Assembly: GCF_000151665.1 (NCBI RefSeq)
Contig: NW_013171822.1
Span: 310,001 to 374,000 of the forward strand
Direction of reading: 5' to 3'
From: Blastocystis hominis
Taxonomy: Eukaryota; Sar; Bigyra; Opalinata; Blastocystidae
Length of the DNA: 64,000 nt
Shown piece by piece: positions 54,323-64,000 of this stretch. Position 1 is the stretch's first letter. Each line of letters begins with the position of its first letter. A program made the position numbers and the translations under genes. Under the pieces are notes generated by a model. That model ran no database searches, was not told the DNA's origin, and was given only the letters and a program-made list of their open reading frames with translations.

Positions 54323-54330
54323 AACAAACA
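54323..54330 (-). terminator. TGTTTGTT signal of the HAD gene
   Basis: Minus-strand octamer; the T at 54336 would give UAA with a five-base gap instead of the usual four. Confidence 0.55.
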
Positions 54331-54335
54331 ACGCC

Positions 54336-55091
54336 AATTTTTCCTTTGCTCAATTGACTTCGTGATACGATTCCAGTCCTCCACGGTGAGTCCCGTAACA
54401 GGAACTTGATACGCCATGTACCCACACCGTTGGGCAATCGACACATTTATGATATCGTCGTCGATCAGAAGTGTATGTGAGATCATTGCCTGGCGCGTTA
54501 CAGGATCAATGGTTTTGATAGTTTCGAAATAATCCCCGTTAAAGTTTCGGGCAAAATTCTGGAAGGGTTCTTCCGCCAAAACATTGTAATGCTTTTGCTC
54601 CGCATCAATTCGTTCCCACACACGCGCTAGATGGTTGTTTTTACCGCAGTACTACTCATTAATCCACGAACACAGTCATTTACTCGAGGAACATCACCCA
54701 ACCCTCTCCATGCTTCAATCACAAGTCGATTACAAATATCTGGGTAGTCGCTAAACGTGTTGCCAAAAATATACTCCACTAATTCTCGTCCTCCCATTAG
54801 ACTCGTGTGGCATGCCATTTTAACATCGGTATTGGTACATATGGCAACAGCTATACCGTTCTGTAGCAGTTCGGGAATGATCAACTTGATGGAATCTTTT
54901 ACATGGTCTAGAATCTCTTTTGCCTTCAACGGAACGAATTGGCTTTCAAAGAACAATGGGGGAAACATCTGATCATCACGCACAGCAACACCCGAGGTAT
55001 GCAGGTCTAGAGCGGTTTGGTCCATATCGAATGCAACCAACCAGACCTGCTTTTTGAATTCTGGAGATATCGTTATGCGCTGTGAACTCAT
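54336..55091 (-). CDS. HAD-superfamily phosphatase-like protein
   Basis: ATG 55091 (MSSQRITISPEFKKQVWL). HAD motif I is VAFDMDQTALDLH (DxDxT nucleophile), motif II AVAICTNTDVKM, motif IV TLLIDDDIINVSIAQRCGY. One intron, 26 or 29 nt, before VWERIDAEQKHYNVL. Protein substrate or small-molecule phosphatase not decidable. Genomic TAG lies beyond the octamer; UAA may be created after AAT-U at 54336, ending EQRKN. Confidence 0.75.
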
Positions 55092-55176
55092 TTGATATTC
55101 CGATAATCTTGACTTTCATCAAATTCCATTTTTCGTCATTATTTCGTCAAGTTGGAACACTAGAAATCATTGTAAA

Positions 55177-55894
55177 ATGGCACAATTTGGTGAGGTAGGA
55201 TAGATCTGAATAGAGATCATGGGTAGTTGGTTTTGGTTTGTGGAGATGCGGATGTTCCTTTTAAGGAAAGTACTTTGCCCCCACAGTTTAAGAAGATGCT
55301 TGTACGTACTGCCTAGCGCGTGATGACCGTTAGATTCCTGGGAAGTTCAAGCATTGCTTAATCACGGGCGGAATCTCAACAGCGAATGGCGTTGATGAGT
55401 TGAAGGCGATTTGCGATGATATATACTATGTTCAGGAAGCTATTGAGGATGTGAGTGAAGACATATTTATTCACGGCTAGGATCCAGATGGAAAAGATCG
55501 TATTGAGACTACCATTTGCGGATACAAGATCAATCTGGTCAGTGGAGACTCGCTACTAGCTCAATCGACTGATTCGCTTCTGGAAGCAACTGCTCGTTTG
55601 GTAGTGACGGAATTCGCAATTCATTGTAGTACAAGCCTGATATTATGGTGTATGGAGGCACGCACGAGCTGCGTGTTGAAAAGAAAGATGGCGTTTTGTA
55701 TTTGAATCCTGGCTCGCTGACTGGCGCTTTCAATCCTTGCCATCCGTATAGAAAGGGCGTGGTTGCTGTGTAGAGACAATTGCCCGAGTTTCCTGGTGCT
55801 GGGAATGCGCGATGACGATGTGATCGTGTTTACGTACCAAGTGAAAAACGAGAAGCTGGAGGTGGGAAAGAGTGTTTTTAAGAAAAACGAATAA
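55177..55894 (+). CDS. VPS29: Retromer subunit VPS29
   Basis: Introns of 32, 32, 30, 29 and 28 nt. Reads MAQFGELVLVCGDADVPFK, STLPPQFKKMLIPGKFKHCL, ITGGISTANGVDELKAICDD, KINLVSGDSLLAQ, KPDIMVYGGTHELRVEKKDG, YLNPGSLTGAFNP, CPSFLVLGMRDDDVIVFTYQ. Metallophosphoesterase fold used by retromer as a scaffold for VPS35. The usual GDLHIPHR and GHTHKFE metal-site motifs are changed to GDADVPFK and GGTHELR, so two metal-binding His are lost. Confidence 0.9.
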
Positions 55895-55912
55895 GTGTAC
55901 AAACTACGAGCC

Positions 55913-55920
55913 TGTTTGTT
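55913..55920 (+). terminator. TGTTTGTT 3'-end signal of VPS29
   Basis: Exact octamer 18 nt past the TAA. Confidence 0.65.
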
Positions 55921-55943
55921 TTCACTCGCTCATTCCAGAGAAC

Positions 55944-55979
55944 GAATGAATGAATGAATCAATGAATGAATCAATGAAA
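55944..55979. repeat. GAATGAATGAATCAAT short tandem repeat
   Basis: TGAA/TCAA tetranucleotide run between convergent VPS29 and P4-ATPase genes. Confidence 0.85.
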
Positions 55980-55999
55980 AGTGCGTGATCTTCGAGAAA

Positions 56000-58900
56000 T
56001 CACGCGGCGGAGGCACGAACTGGCTGCGATTCGTCCTCGTGGGGACCGGTAGCCTTCGGGAGCTGCGACTCAGCGGGTTTGGCTTCGCGCTTGGCTTCCA
56101 ATTCATCGCTCGATTTCCCTTTTTCTCCTTCTTTTTCGTTGGCTTTGGCTTTCATTTCCACGACTTCGATCTCTTTCCCCGATGGTTTCCTCGATGGTTT
56201 CCCCATATCCACAGCGGTTTCCCCATTGGCTTCCCCATCGGCTTCCCCATCGGCTTCGATCTGCTTGGGAAGGCCGTTGAAGAAAACGCGGAAGAAGAAG
56301 TAGGGGACCAAAGCGAGGAAGACGGCGACGAGCTTTCCGGCCCAATACACGGGCTGCTGCATGGCGAACCTGCGGATGAGCAGAGCGACAAAAGAATCAA
56401 ACTGGGGCGCGAAATAGCCGACGAGCTCCGCGGAGGGCGAGGAAGCGAGGAGATCGGTGTAATAGACGAGCGCGGCGTGGAAGAGAAGAATCACGCAGCA
56501 ATGAAGGACCGAAAAGTTGGGCAGAACGAGGATCATCATGATGTCCTGCAGCAGATACACCGCGTAGAACGTCGCTTGCGTCAGGAAGTCGCTCGCCGCC
56601 ACGCCCGAGCAGAAAATGAACACGCTCTCGATGATCACGCCCTGCGCCAGCGCGAGCGCGAGAATGGCGAGGAAGCTGCCGATGGAGTAGGCCTGCGAAT
56701 GGACGGGCGCGGCGCCGTTGGAGTAGGCGTAGAGCTGCGGGTTGGAGAGAAGGTCCTCGTCGGAGTGAACGCGTTTGATGATGAGTCCGACGATGGGGAT
56801 CTAGAATGAGCGAAATAGAAAAAGAAAGAAAAAACGAAGAGGACGATCGAGTAGAAGGTGAGATGCAGCGAGCAGAACAGCGAGGCTCCGGAGAACAGCG
56901 TGAACAGCGAGTACATGGTCTGGCACCCGCACAGCACCACCGATTTGTACAGCGAATACCCCGTGATCGTCCAGCTCCGGCTCCGGTCCCTCGCTCCGTG
57001 CACGCACAGCAGTCGCACCAGCGATCGAAACTCCCGCACCACGAAGTCGCCCGCGCGCGCAGCCTACGTCGCACCGCCCCGCGGGACTCACCTGCTCGCC
57101 CTCTCTCCCGCGGATCCCCACGCCGCAGTCGCTCTGCAGCAGCATGCTGACGTCGTTCCCGCCATCGCCGATGGCCAGAGTCACGTGCTTGCTCGCCTTC
57201 TGCACCCAGCGCACGATTTCCGCCTATTTCTGGAATTCCAAAAATACCCACTTTTTGCTTCGGAGTCACGCGGCAGCACAGCACCGAGTCGAACTGAACC
57301 GCGGTTTTGAAGAAGTCCAGGCAGTCCGCCCACGCGAAGATTGCCGCCAACGACCGGCCCGTCAGCACCAGGCTCCTCCCCGCGGGGCAGAGCGAGGCCT
57401 TGGCGCGGTCCCAGGCGGCGCGCAGCTCATTGGCCGACGCTCCCTCCAATCGGAGGAGTTTCGTTTCGTCGCACTGCAGAATCTTGGATTGGCGGGAAAT
57501 CTGGAGCGACGTTTCCACGTGATCCCCCGTGATCAGCCAGAACCGAATCCCGCCCTTCCGCAGAAACTACCTCACATCCCCGCGGGAATCTCACCTCCAC
57601 GGTCTCCGAAACGCCCTCCTGCAACGAATCTTCGATCGCGCACGTGCCCAGCGCGTCCGCGTCCCGCTCCACGTCCTCCTCGCTACACTGCACACTTCCC
57701 CGCGGGGATACATCGAGACCAGAAGACGGTCCCGCGATTTCACCGCGATTTCCGCGGAAGCGAAGCGCGCCGCGAAGCCTTCCCACGCTTCTGACGAAAA
57801 ACCGCGGGAGGCGAACACCATGGTGCGGTAGCCGCGCTGCGTTCCCCGCGAAAGCGACCGCCGGACCGAATCCAGAACCGCGGGACTGGGGGCGCAGCGG
57901 GGAAGCACGCTGTCGTCGGCTCCCTGGATGACAGAAATCGGCCCGATTTCGTACCTTCATGTAGAGCCGGATTTCCCCAGTTTCCCCGTTTCGGACGACG
58001 ACGCTCATCCGCTTCCGCTCGCTCGAAAACGCGTTCACTCGCTCGATCTTCCATGTTTCCTCGCCGCCCCGCGGGAGTCGCAGCCGCACGACCGTTTCGT
58101 CCTTGGCGAGAATGAAACCGCCGAGCTGCTTGAAGCCGTGGAGCAGCGCCAGCTCGTCGGGACTGCCCGAATTCGGGCCGTTTTTTGTCATCGTGCTGGA
58201 GTTGCAGAGCAGCACGCAGCGCGCGATTTCTCGCCACCGATCCTAGATAAAAAACCGCGGGAACGCGTACCGAGTGGGTCGGAGGGAAAGGATCCGATGA
58301 AACCGACGGATCCGACGGATCCGATGGAACCGCGGGGATGATGTAATCATCTTCGGTGTAGGGGCGGATGGAGACGCTAGGAGAGAGGCGTGATCGGGGT
58401 TTTACAGGTCGTCGTCCGCGTGGAGCTCCCTCAAAATCAGTGTGTTTTTTGTCAAGGTTCCGGTCTTGTCGGTGAGGATGAAACGCACGGCGCCGAGCGT
58501 TTCGTTGAGCGCCATGGAGTTACAACGCACATCGCCCGGCGTGGCGTTGAGGTGCGGGTCGTGGTGGATGAAGGCGGTGTAGAGGATCTTGATGAGCTCG
58601 AGCGTGACCTTGAGACTGGAAGGCACCATGGCGACGTTCAGCAGCAAAAAGCGCAGCGCGAGCACCAAGGGCAGGTTCGTGACCGCCGATTCCATGTACC
58701 AGCGCGCGTGGCTGCGGTTCTGCGCCAGCCCGATGGGCGTCAGCACGAACGTGAGCAGGATCTGCGGGAGAGAGAGAGAGAGAGAGAAAAGGAACCTGGA
58801 GGCAGACGATGACGACGGTGAACACGCTGGTCATGTGGTCGCTGAGCGGGATTTTCTGCTGCGGGTGGTTTTTGTTCTGGCCGAATTTCGTCTCGTTCCC

Positions 58901-59953
58901 CGTGTACACCACCGCGCCGTATCTACGAGTAAAGAAGCGAGAGAGGAGGTACGCGAATTGGGTGAATTGGAGCTGGGTGACCTGCAGAAGGAGGTTCTGC
59001 GCGGAGAGACTGATGTCGGTGGAGTGGTCGATGCACATGCTGCATGGAAGTTGGGGGCGAGGAGGTACCGTGCGTCAAACTGGTAGATGTGGCAGTCGGG
59101 ACGACTGCAGAAAATCTCGAGGGAGAGCGAATTGAGGATGCGATGGATCTCGTCTTGCGTCTTGCCTTGAAGTCGCGAATACAGCTGCGGAGGCACTTTG
59201 CGGACTTTTAGATCCGACTCGCCGTCAATATTGCTCGTCTGGAGACATGAGTCATCCCCATGAACAAAGTACGCGGATGAAACAATCTCCTCGCGGCCCA
59301 CTCGAGTAGAGAAGCACGACGTCACAGGGAAGCTCGTCATTCTCTTCGATGTGTGTGTTAAGAAACGAAATAGAGTCGTTTTACATGCTTCGATTTGCAT
59401 TAGAATGAAATGAAATCACATAATATGAAATCAAATAAAATGAAGGATATGTAGATAATGTCGCCGACTTGAAGATTCATAGATGGTACTTCCACGAGCA
59501 TATCGCCTTTCAAAACTTTCACTAAATGATGGTTCACTTTCTGTTCGTCATGCTAGTTTACCTATTTTCACCTTATCGTTCTTGTATCGCAAAATGTCCT
59601 CGTATGCTTCTCGAATTGCCGTCAGAGCGAAGATAAAAATAATTGGAGCCCATGTGGTCAACGGATGATACGTGGTAATGATGGGAATTAACTACATGCC
59701 ACAAAAACACAGCGATTACTTCCAAACAAGCTTCGACAACGTAATAAGCATTCATTGGCTGACTAGAAATTAGAATAGTACAACTAACGAACATCAGTTG
59801 TGAATAAAGATTCACAAAAAGAAAAGACCACCAATGATACTTGGTGTTGCTAACACGATTCGAAGCAAAACCATAGTTTGGCTGATTCACCAAAATGTGA
59901 CCTATCCGTTAGGTAAATGAGGGATCGATACGTATGTCTTTGTCTTCGCTCAT
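56000..59953 (-). CDS. P4-type ATPase, phospholipid flippase
   Basis: ATG 59953 (MSEDKDIRHILVNQPNYGFA), then NRVSNTKYHWWSFLFVNLYS and IFALTAIREAYEDILRYKND as in flippases. Actuator: NIDGESDLKVRKVP. Phosphorylation motif ILTDKTGTLTKNTLILRE, with D of DKTGT as acceptor. Hinge: AIGDGGNDVSMLLQSDCGVG. The C-terminal span region (ESVFIFCSGVAASDFLTQA, YWAGKLVAVFLALVPYFFF) leads to an acidic/basic tail (KEIEVVEMKAKANEKEGEKG). Many introns near 30 nt (first is 30 nt). GC-rich. Moves aminophospholipids to the cytosolic leaflet, usually with a CDC50 partner not seen here. Interior splice sites were only partly placed. Confidence 0.85.
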
Positions 59954-60432
59954 TTAAAGGGTGAAAAATCCGTACAACAAAAACAATATTATTCTTAGTG
60001 TTTATTATTAACCTATGACGTATAGTGATTCGTTTACCCCCTGCCCATTAGGGGTCGATTTCCTCGAGGAGTTGACACAGAGAATAGATTTTTAATGACG
60101 TTATATTCCTATTCCAATGGTTAGAATGTGTGGGAGTGAAAGTTTTCGATATCGGAAACGAAAAGTATAAGCAGTTAAATTTGCTCATTTTCGGTTGATC
60201 GATAGTGGGAAGTTGAAGGGAAGGAGAGAGATTGATAAACCGAAATGCATTTTTAATTAATGAAAATACGTAGGTTCTTTTAGGTATGTGCAAAATAAAA
60301 AGAGCACATAGGATCCACACAAAATAAAAATCTTCTTTACACTTTGACACAACCCACCACTTTCGTACCTCATTCTCCCTTTTCCAAGCCAAATCTAGAC
60401 ACGCCCATACATCATTATCTCTTCCAGTATAA
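59954..60432. other. Intergenic stretch between two minus-strand genes
   Basis: AT-rich, no splice-supported gene. Holds the 3'UTR end of the Pumilio gene and the P4-ATPase promoter. Confidence 0.5.
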
Positions 60433-60440
60433 AACAAACA
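60433..60440 (-). terminator. TGTTTGTT 3'-end signal of the PUF gene
   Basis: Octamer 16 nt past the minus-strand TAG. Confidence 0.7.
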
Positions 60441-60456
60441 CGACGAAAGCAGATCA

Positions 60457-63384
60457 CTACTGGATGGCTGAGATCGGAGCAAAGTACTCAAACGCATTCA
60501 GCGCAGTAAGAATATGCCTTCCTCCAGTAGATCTTCCAAGCTCCCCTTTAAACGGAAGTATGGCATCGTACAGCACAAACACATTTTCTTTCCCACAATT
60601 ATGGAAGAGATTTTGAATGATGTAGTTAGCAAACTACGAGCAATAAGCAGAGAGCGCACTGCCGCCTACGTTATGATGCAAAATCGCTGGGAAGTGCGGA
60701 GACCCGACAATCTCGCAGATGATTTGATAACGCACTTGTTCATCGGCGAGAACGATCACTTTCTCGATCACATTGCTGCTGTATTTCTGGCAGGAGTACT
60801 CCACCACGTGGCCGAACACCGACCGCGTCAGCAGCTCGCGTTCCTCGGGGCGTCCTCGCTCCAAAACGAACTAGAGCGTGAAAAGAGTTAAAAAAGAAAG
60901 CACTTGAACGACGTAGTTTCCGAAGGGATTGGTGATGAGGAGATGCGCTTCGTGCAAAATCGCGTTCATTAATCGATTCCGGTAGAGAGGCGGAGCGCGC
61001 AGGAAGAACTGCTGGATCACGCAGCAGCCATGGCGATGCGTGGCGATCTGGAGGGGAGGAGAAGGGAGGAGGAGAGTACATCGATGCAATGCTGGACGAG
61101 TTCTTCGAATAAGGGCGTGCAGAACGACTCCGGAATGGATTGCAGACATCGCAGAATCACGTGGTTGCCGTTGGGGTGTGCGGCGAGATGAGCGATGTGG
61201 CCTTGCAGCGCGGCGAAAAGCGAGTCGATCATGCTGGGAGAGGAGCAATACTGCGCTTTAGGCCAAAGAGAAGGCGAAATACTTGGACAAGACTCTGCAC
61301 GCAGCGCGTTCCGTGGATGTTCAGCGACGCGTCGATGACGAAATCGCGCACTGCGGAGAGCTACTCGAAAGCCCGCATCGAGGAGTACGATCTGCGCGCG
61401 CCGCTCCTCGCTACACACTTGAAGGAGCATTTGGAAGACGTAGTTCCCGAAGGGGTCCGTCATGAGCTCGCGCAGACTGCTCTGCAGCTCCTCGAAGATC
61501 TCCGTCACCGCGGCGGGGCTCGCGGTCAGCAGGATCTGCTGCAGCGCGCGGCAGCCGTTGTAGTTCTTGGCCATGTCCACGACGTGGTCGCGCAGGCCTT
61601 TGAGGTCGACTTGCCCTCGCTCGGAGTCGGGGCGAGATCGCGATTTGGACTTGGATTTGGACTTGGAGCGAGGTTGCAGTGGAGCTTGATTTGAGTTTTG
61701 GCTTGGGTTCTGGTTCTGGTTTTGATTCTGGTTTTGGAAAAGTCGGTCGTCGGAGGCTTTGGAGTCTGGACGAGAAGCGCGCTTCTGCTTGGCGTCGCGA
61801 TCTCGATCTCTGGGAGTGAGGCCACTTCCCTTCGCCCACTTGCGAGAGGAGCGAGGCTCGGGCTTGGGCTCGGTGGGAGCGTTGGGAACTGGCGGATGAA
61901 TTGGGCAATTCCCAACGCACATGCCGGACATGCTGGACGCGCTGGACTCGCTCGGCGCATTGGAAGCATTCAAAACACGCGCGGCGGCCGGTTTGTCCGG
62001 CTCGGTGGGTCCTAAATGACCGGCTCCCGCTACACTCTTCGCATTGACATTGGCATTAACAGTAGCATTAACAGTGGCATTGATAGTAGCATTGGCATTG
62101 ACTCGTATCTGGGAAGAGGAAGTCGGTCGAGGACTCAGACGGCCGTTGGTATTGGCGCGTGGACTGCAGTTTGGATTGAGGCTCTCGCTCGCATGGCTCG
62201 CATGGCTCGCGTCCGCTCCGCTGAGACCGGCCATTCCCCCCACGGGTCCCGGCTCGGCGGGGTTCAGCGCGCCCTTCCCCATCGGATTCCCGGCGCCCTG
62301 GCCGCGCAGCGATCCATAGCTCGCATAGGCCGAGTAGGCGCCGTACCCTCCGTACCCTCCATATCCCCCGTACACTCCGTTGGGTCCGTTGGGTCCGTTG
62401 GGTCCGTTGGGTCCGTTGGGCCCATTGAGTCCACTGGGCCCATTCTGAACATTTGTCCCCATACCTCCCAAATTGGGTCCGCTGGAGCGAGCGGGCGGGG
62501 AGATCGGGAGGGAGGCGGCAGAGTCCTTGAAGTCCGGCTGGGAATAGGGAGAGAGAAGGGAGGGCGAAGCGGCGCCCGAGGGCAGACGATGAGTTCGCGA
62601 TCCGTTCCAACGATAGGAGTCGTGGGAGAGGGAATAGTCGACACTGCCGGGACGATCCGTGCGAATGAAGGAGGTGCTGAGGGCGTAAAAGGACGATTCG
62701 GAGGGAGAGCGAGCCGAAAATGGATGGTCGTAATAGCTGGAAGAGGGCTGCGTGGGACTGAAAAAGGGATTGAAAGAATGGATTGTGGGCGTCGAAGACA
62801 TGAGGTAGGTGTGGGAAGGAGCGTCTTCTTCCATAACGTCTTGCAGATTGGGGAGGGACAGATCAACGTCGGGAACTGGAGGAGACAAACGAGGACGACG
62901 TGTTTCAGAGTGAATATCTTGGGACACACATGGGAGCTGGCTAAAAGAACTAGATGAGGGGATTGTGTGGGAGGACTGGGAAGAATGAGAGGAAAGGGAA
63001 GAACACAAAGCATTCACTCCAGAATTGGTAGATATCTGGCTTTTAGCGTCAGCAACGAATCATACAATTCCATTCTGCGCAGGAGAAACTGTTGAATTCC
63101 CAGAAAGCGGGAGCGAAAATTCATCTAAGAAAGATCGATTGCTTTCCATTGGACCACTTGTGCTGACATTAGGTCGGGGCAGTGCGTCAAGTTCGCAAGG
63201 TCTGGTTTCACAGAGTACGAACAAATCTTACTCGGGTGTTAAAACATATGGCTTCACATAGTTCCTTGGAAGGCCATAGGAGTCATCAAGAGAAAACATA
63301 CTATCTTGCGTAGGAAGTTCATCCCATTGCTCTACACCTTACTAGAAAAATAAGCAGTGTACCAATTGGATAGGCATTGTTCAT
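60457..63384 (-). CDS. Pumilio/PUF-family RNA-binding protein
   Basis: ATG 63384 (MNNAYPIEQWDELPTQDSMF). Introns of 31, 30 and 30 nt in the first 250 bp, then one very long exon coding a disordered Ser/Pro/Asn region with (NGP)n, YGGYGGYGGYG and ASHASHAS runs. The C-terminal PUF repeats: HVVDMAKNYNGCRALQQILL, LMTDPFGNYVFQMLL, LAAHPNGNHVILRCLQSIPE, IATHRHGCCVIQQFFLRA, LLITNPFGNYVVQVL, GHVVEYSCQKYSSNVIEKVI, NFANYIIQNLF. The NYxxQ/SNxxEK residues read RNA bases. Represses or localises mRNAs by 3'UTR binding. Ends at TAG 60459-60457. Confidence 0.88.
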
Positions 63385-63649
63385 CTCTCTTTTCGAGTTA
63401 GCTTATTTACCTAAACACACACGTAATTATTCCTTAAATCGATAGACAACTGTATGCTGCTGACTTTTGATAATCAAGAATCCCGATTTGATTACTGTTT
63501 ATGACGAATAAATTGATTTTCGGAAAATTATTATGAGATTCTTAAAACACTGTGTGATCCCGTTACGCATAGCAAATATCGTCAATTATCGATTTTCGAA
63601 ATGAAGAAATCACAGAGAGTAGGTCATTTTTTCGTTACCTATTCGCCAA

Positions 63650-64000
63650 ATGCCCTGCCTTCGCGTGTTTACCAATGTTGATGCTGACAAATCCACTCTG
63701 AATGCCTTCTTAAAGGAGGCTTCCGCCATGGTTGCTAAGGAGCTCAGAAAGCCTGAGAGGTACGATCTGGCTATGTCTTTGTATTATCCCTTAGTTATGT
63801 AACTGTTTCCTGTATTGCAAATCAGGCTATGCTGTGGGGAGGAGTCGATGTCCCTTGTGCTCAGATTTACCTCATGAGTCTTGGCGGACTGAACGAGAAC
63901 GTGAATTCTAACATTTCCAAGAAGCTTGCTGCTCTCCTGAAGAAGCACTTCCAGATTGAGTCTGATCACTACTATATCCACTTCATTGAGGCGGAGGGAT
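63650..64000 (+). CDS. MIF: Macrophage migration inhibitory factor family, 3' partial
   Basis: ATG 63650 (MPCLRVFTNVDADKSTLNAF) with the catalytic Pro at position 2, one 35-nt intron at 63760-63794, then SYVTVSCIANQAMLWGGVDV, CAQIYLMSLGGLNENVNSNI, SKKLAALLKKHFQIESDHYY. Conserved tautomerase pattern; the last 10-20 residues lie past the window edge. MIF proteins are keto-enol tautomerases and, in parasites, secreted cytokine mimics. No signal peptide, as usual for the family. Confidence 0.92.

Noticed and set aside
60048-60497. 149-codon minus-strand frame past the PUF gene
   Set aside because: Mixed composition with no domain, overlaps the PUF end in another frame and lacks splice or 3' signals.
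62016-62957. Plus-strand frame with Gly/Ser/Ile repeats opposite PUF
   Set aside because: Antisense image of the disordered PUF N-terminus repeats; PUF exons and 3' signal are on the minus strand.

Overview
This window is nuclear DNA from a very compact protist genome. I infer Blastocystis or a close stramenopile relative. Three sequence traits drive that: almost every gene is cut by GT-AG introns of about 28-37 nt (very often 29-32); the octamer TGTTTGTT sits just past the ends of most genes on their own strand; and at least seven genes have no usable stop codon unless poly(A) is added a few bases before that octamer, so that U or UA becomes UAA. Polyadenylation-made stops with a TGTTTGTT signal are established for Blastocystis. 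The species assignment itself is inference. All gene models below were spliced by eye from the sequence.

Layout. 1-9.6 kb: 3' part of a large von Willebrand A protein, an 11-exon MORN/leucine-rich-repeat gene in AT-rich DNA, mitochondrial ribosomal protein bL9m and a membrane/cold-shock-like protein. 9.9-17.4 kb: ARPC3, a cyclin-like gene, a tiny gene, RIC1 and proteasome RPN3. 17.5-18.4 kb: a protein-poor stretch with candidate box H/ACA snoRNAs in unusually long intron-like segments. 18.4-28.7 kb: a small unknown gene, tRNA-Met(CAU), seipin, a DHHC palmitoyltransferase, a bacterial-style GNAT, a LamG membrane protein, a multipass membrane protein, PP4R3/SMEK, TRAPPC6 and an AAAP amino-acid transporter. 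29.8-37.8 kb: a fucosyltransferase-like enzyme, a bromodomain-SH3 protein, three tandem NAA40-type acetyltransferases and Tat-SF1/CUS2. 38.2-48.2 kb: a kinesin-4 with a minisatellite-filled intron, an SLC5 symporter, a nucleoside phosphorylase and a second MORN-LRR gene with a transmembrane segment. 48.8-64 kb: a polyQ mRNA-export-adaptor-like protein, SGT1, a second fucosyltransferase-like enzyme, a V-ATPase S1-like protein, a PA-TM-RING ligase, a HAD phosphatase, VPS29, a P4-ATPase flippase, a Pumilio protein and a partial MIF gene.

Many products belong to membrane traffic and lipid handling (RIC1, TRAPPC6, VPS29, P4-ATPase, seipin, DHHC enzyme, V-ATPase S1-like). They do not form an operon; they are ordinary tandem eukaryotic genes with very short spacers. 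Base composition is mosaic: RIC1, the kinesin, the P4-ATPase and PUF are GC-rich, while the MORN-LRR genes, the 29.8-31.3 kb transferase and the AAAP carrier lie in AT-rich DNA.

The most notable structures are the fixed-geometry polyadenylation-created stops (including a shared inverted-repeat signal between convergent genes and a complete signal inside an intron), the H/ACA snoRNA cluster with abutting splice sites, and the phase-1 exon cassettes of the MORN-LRR family.
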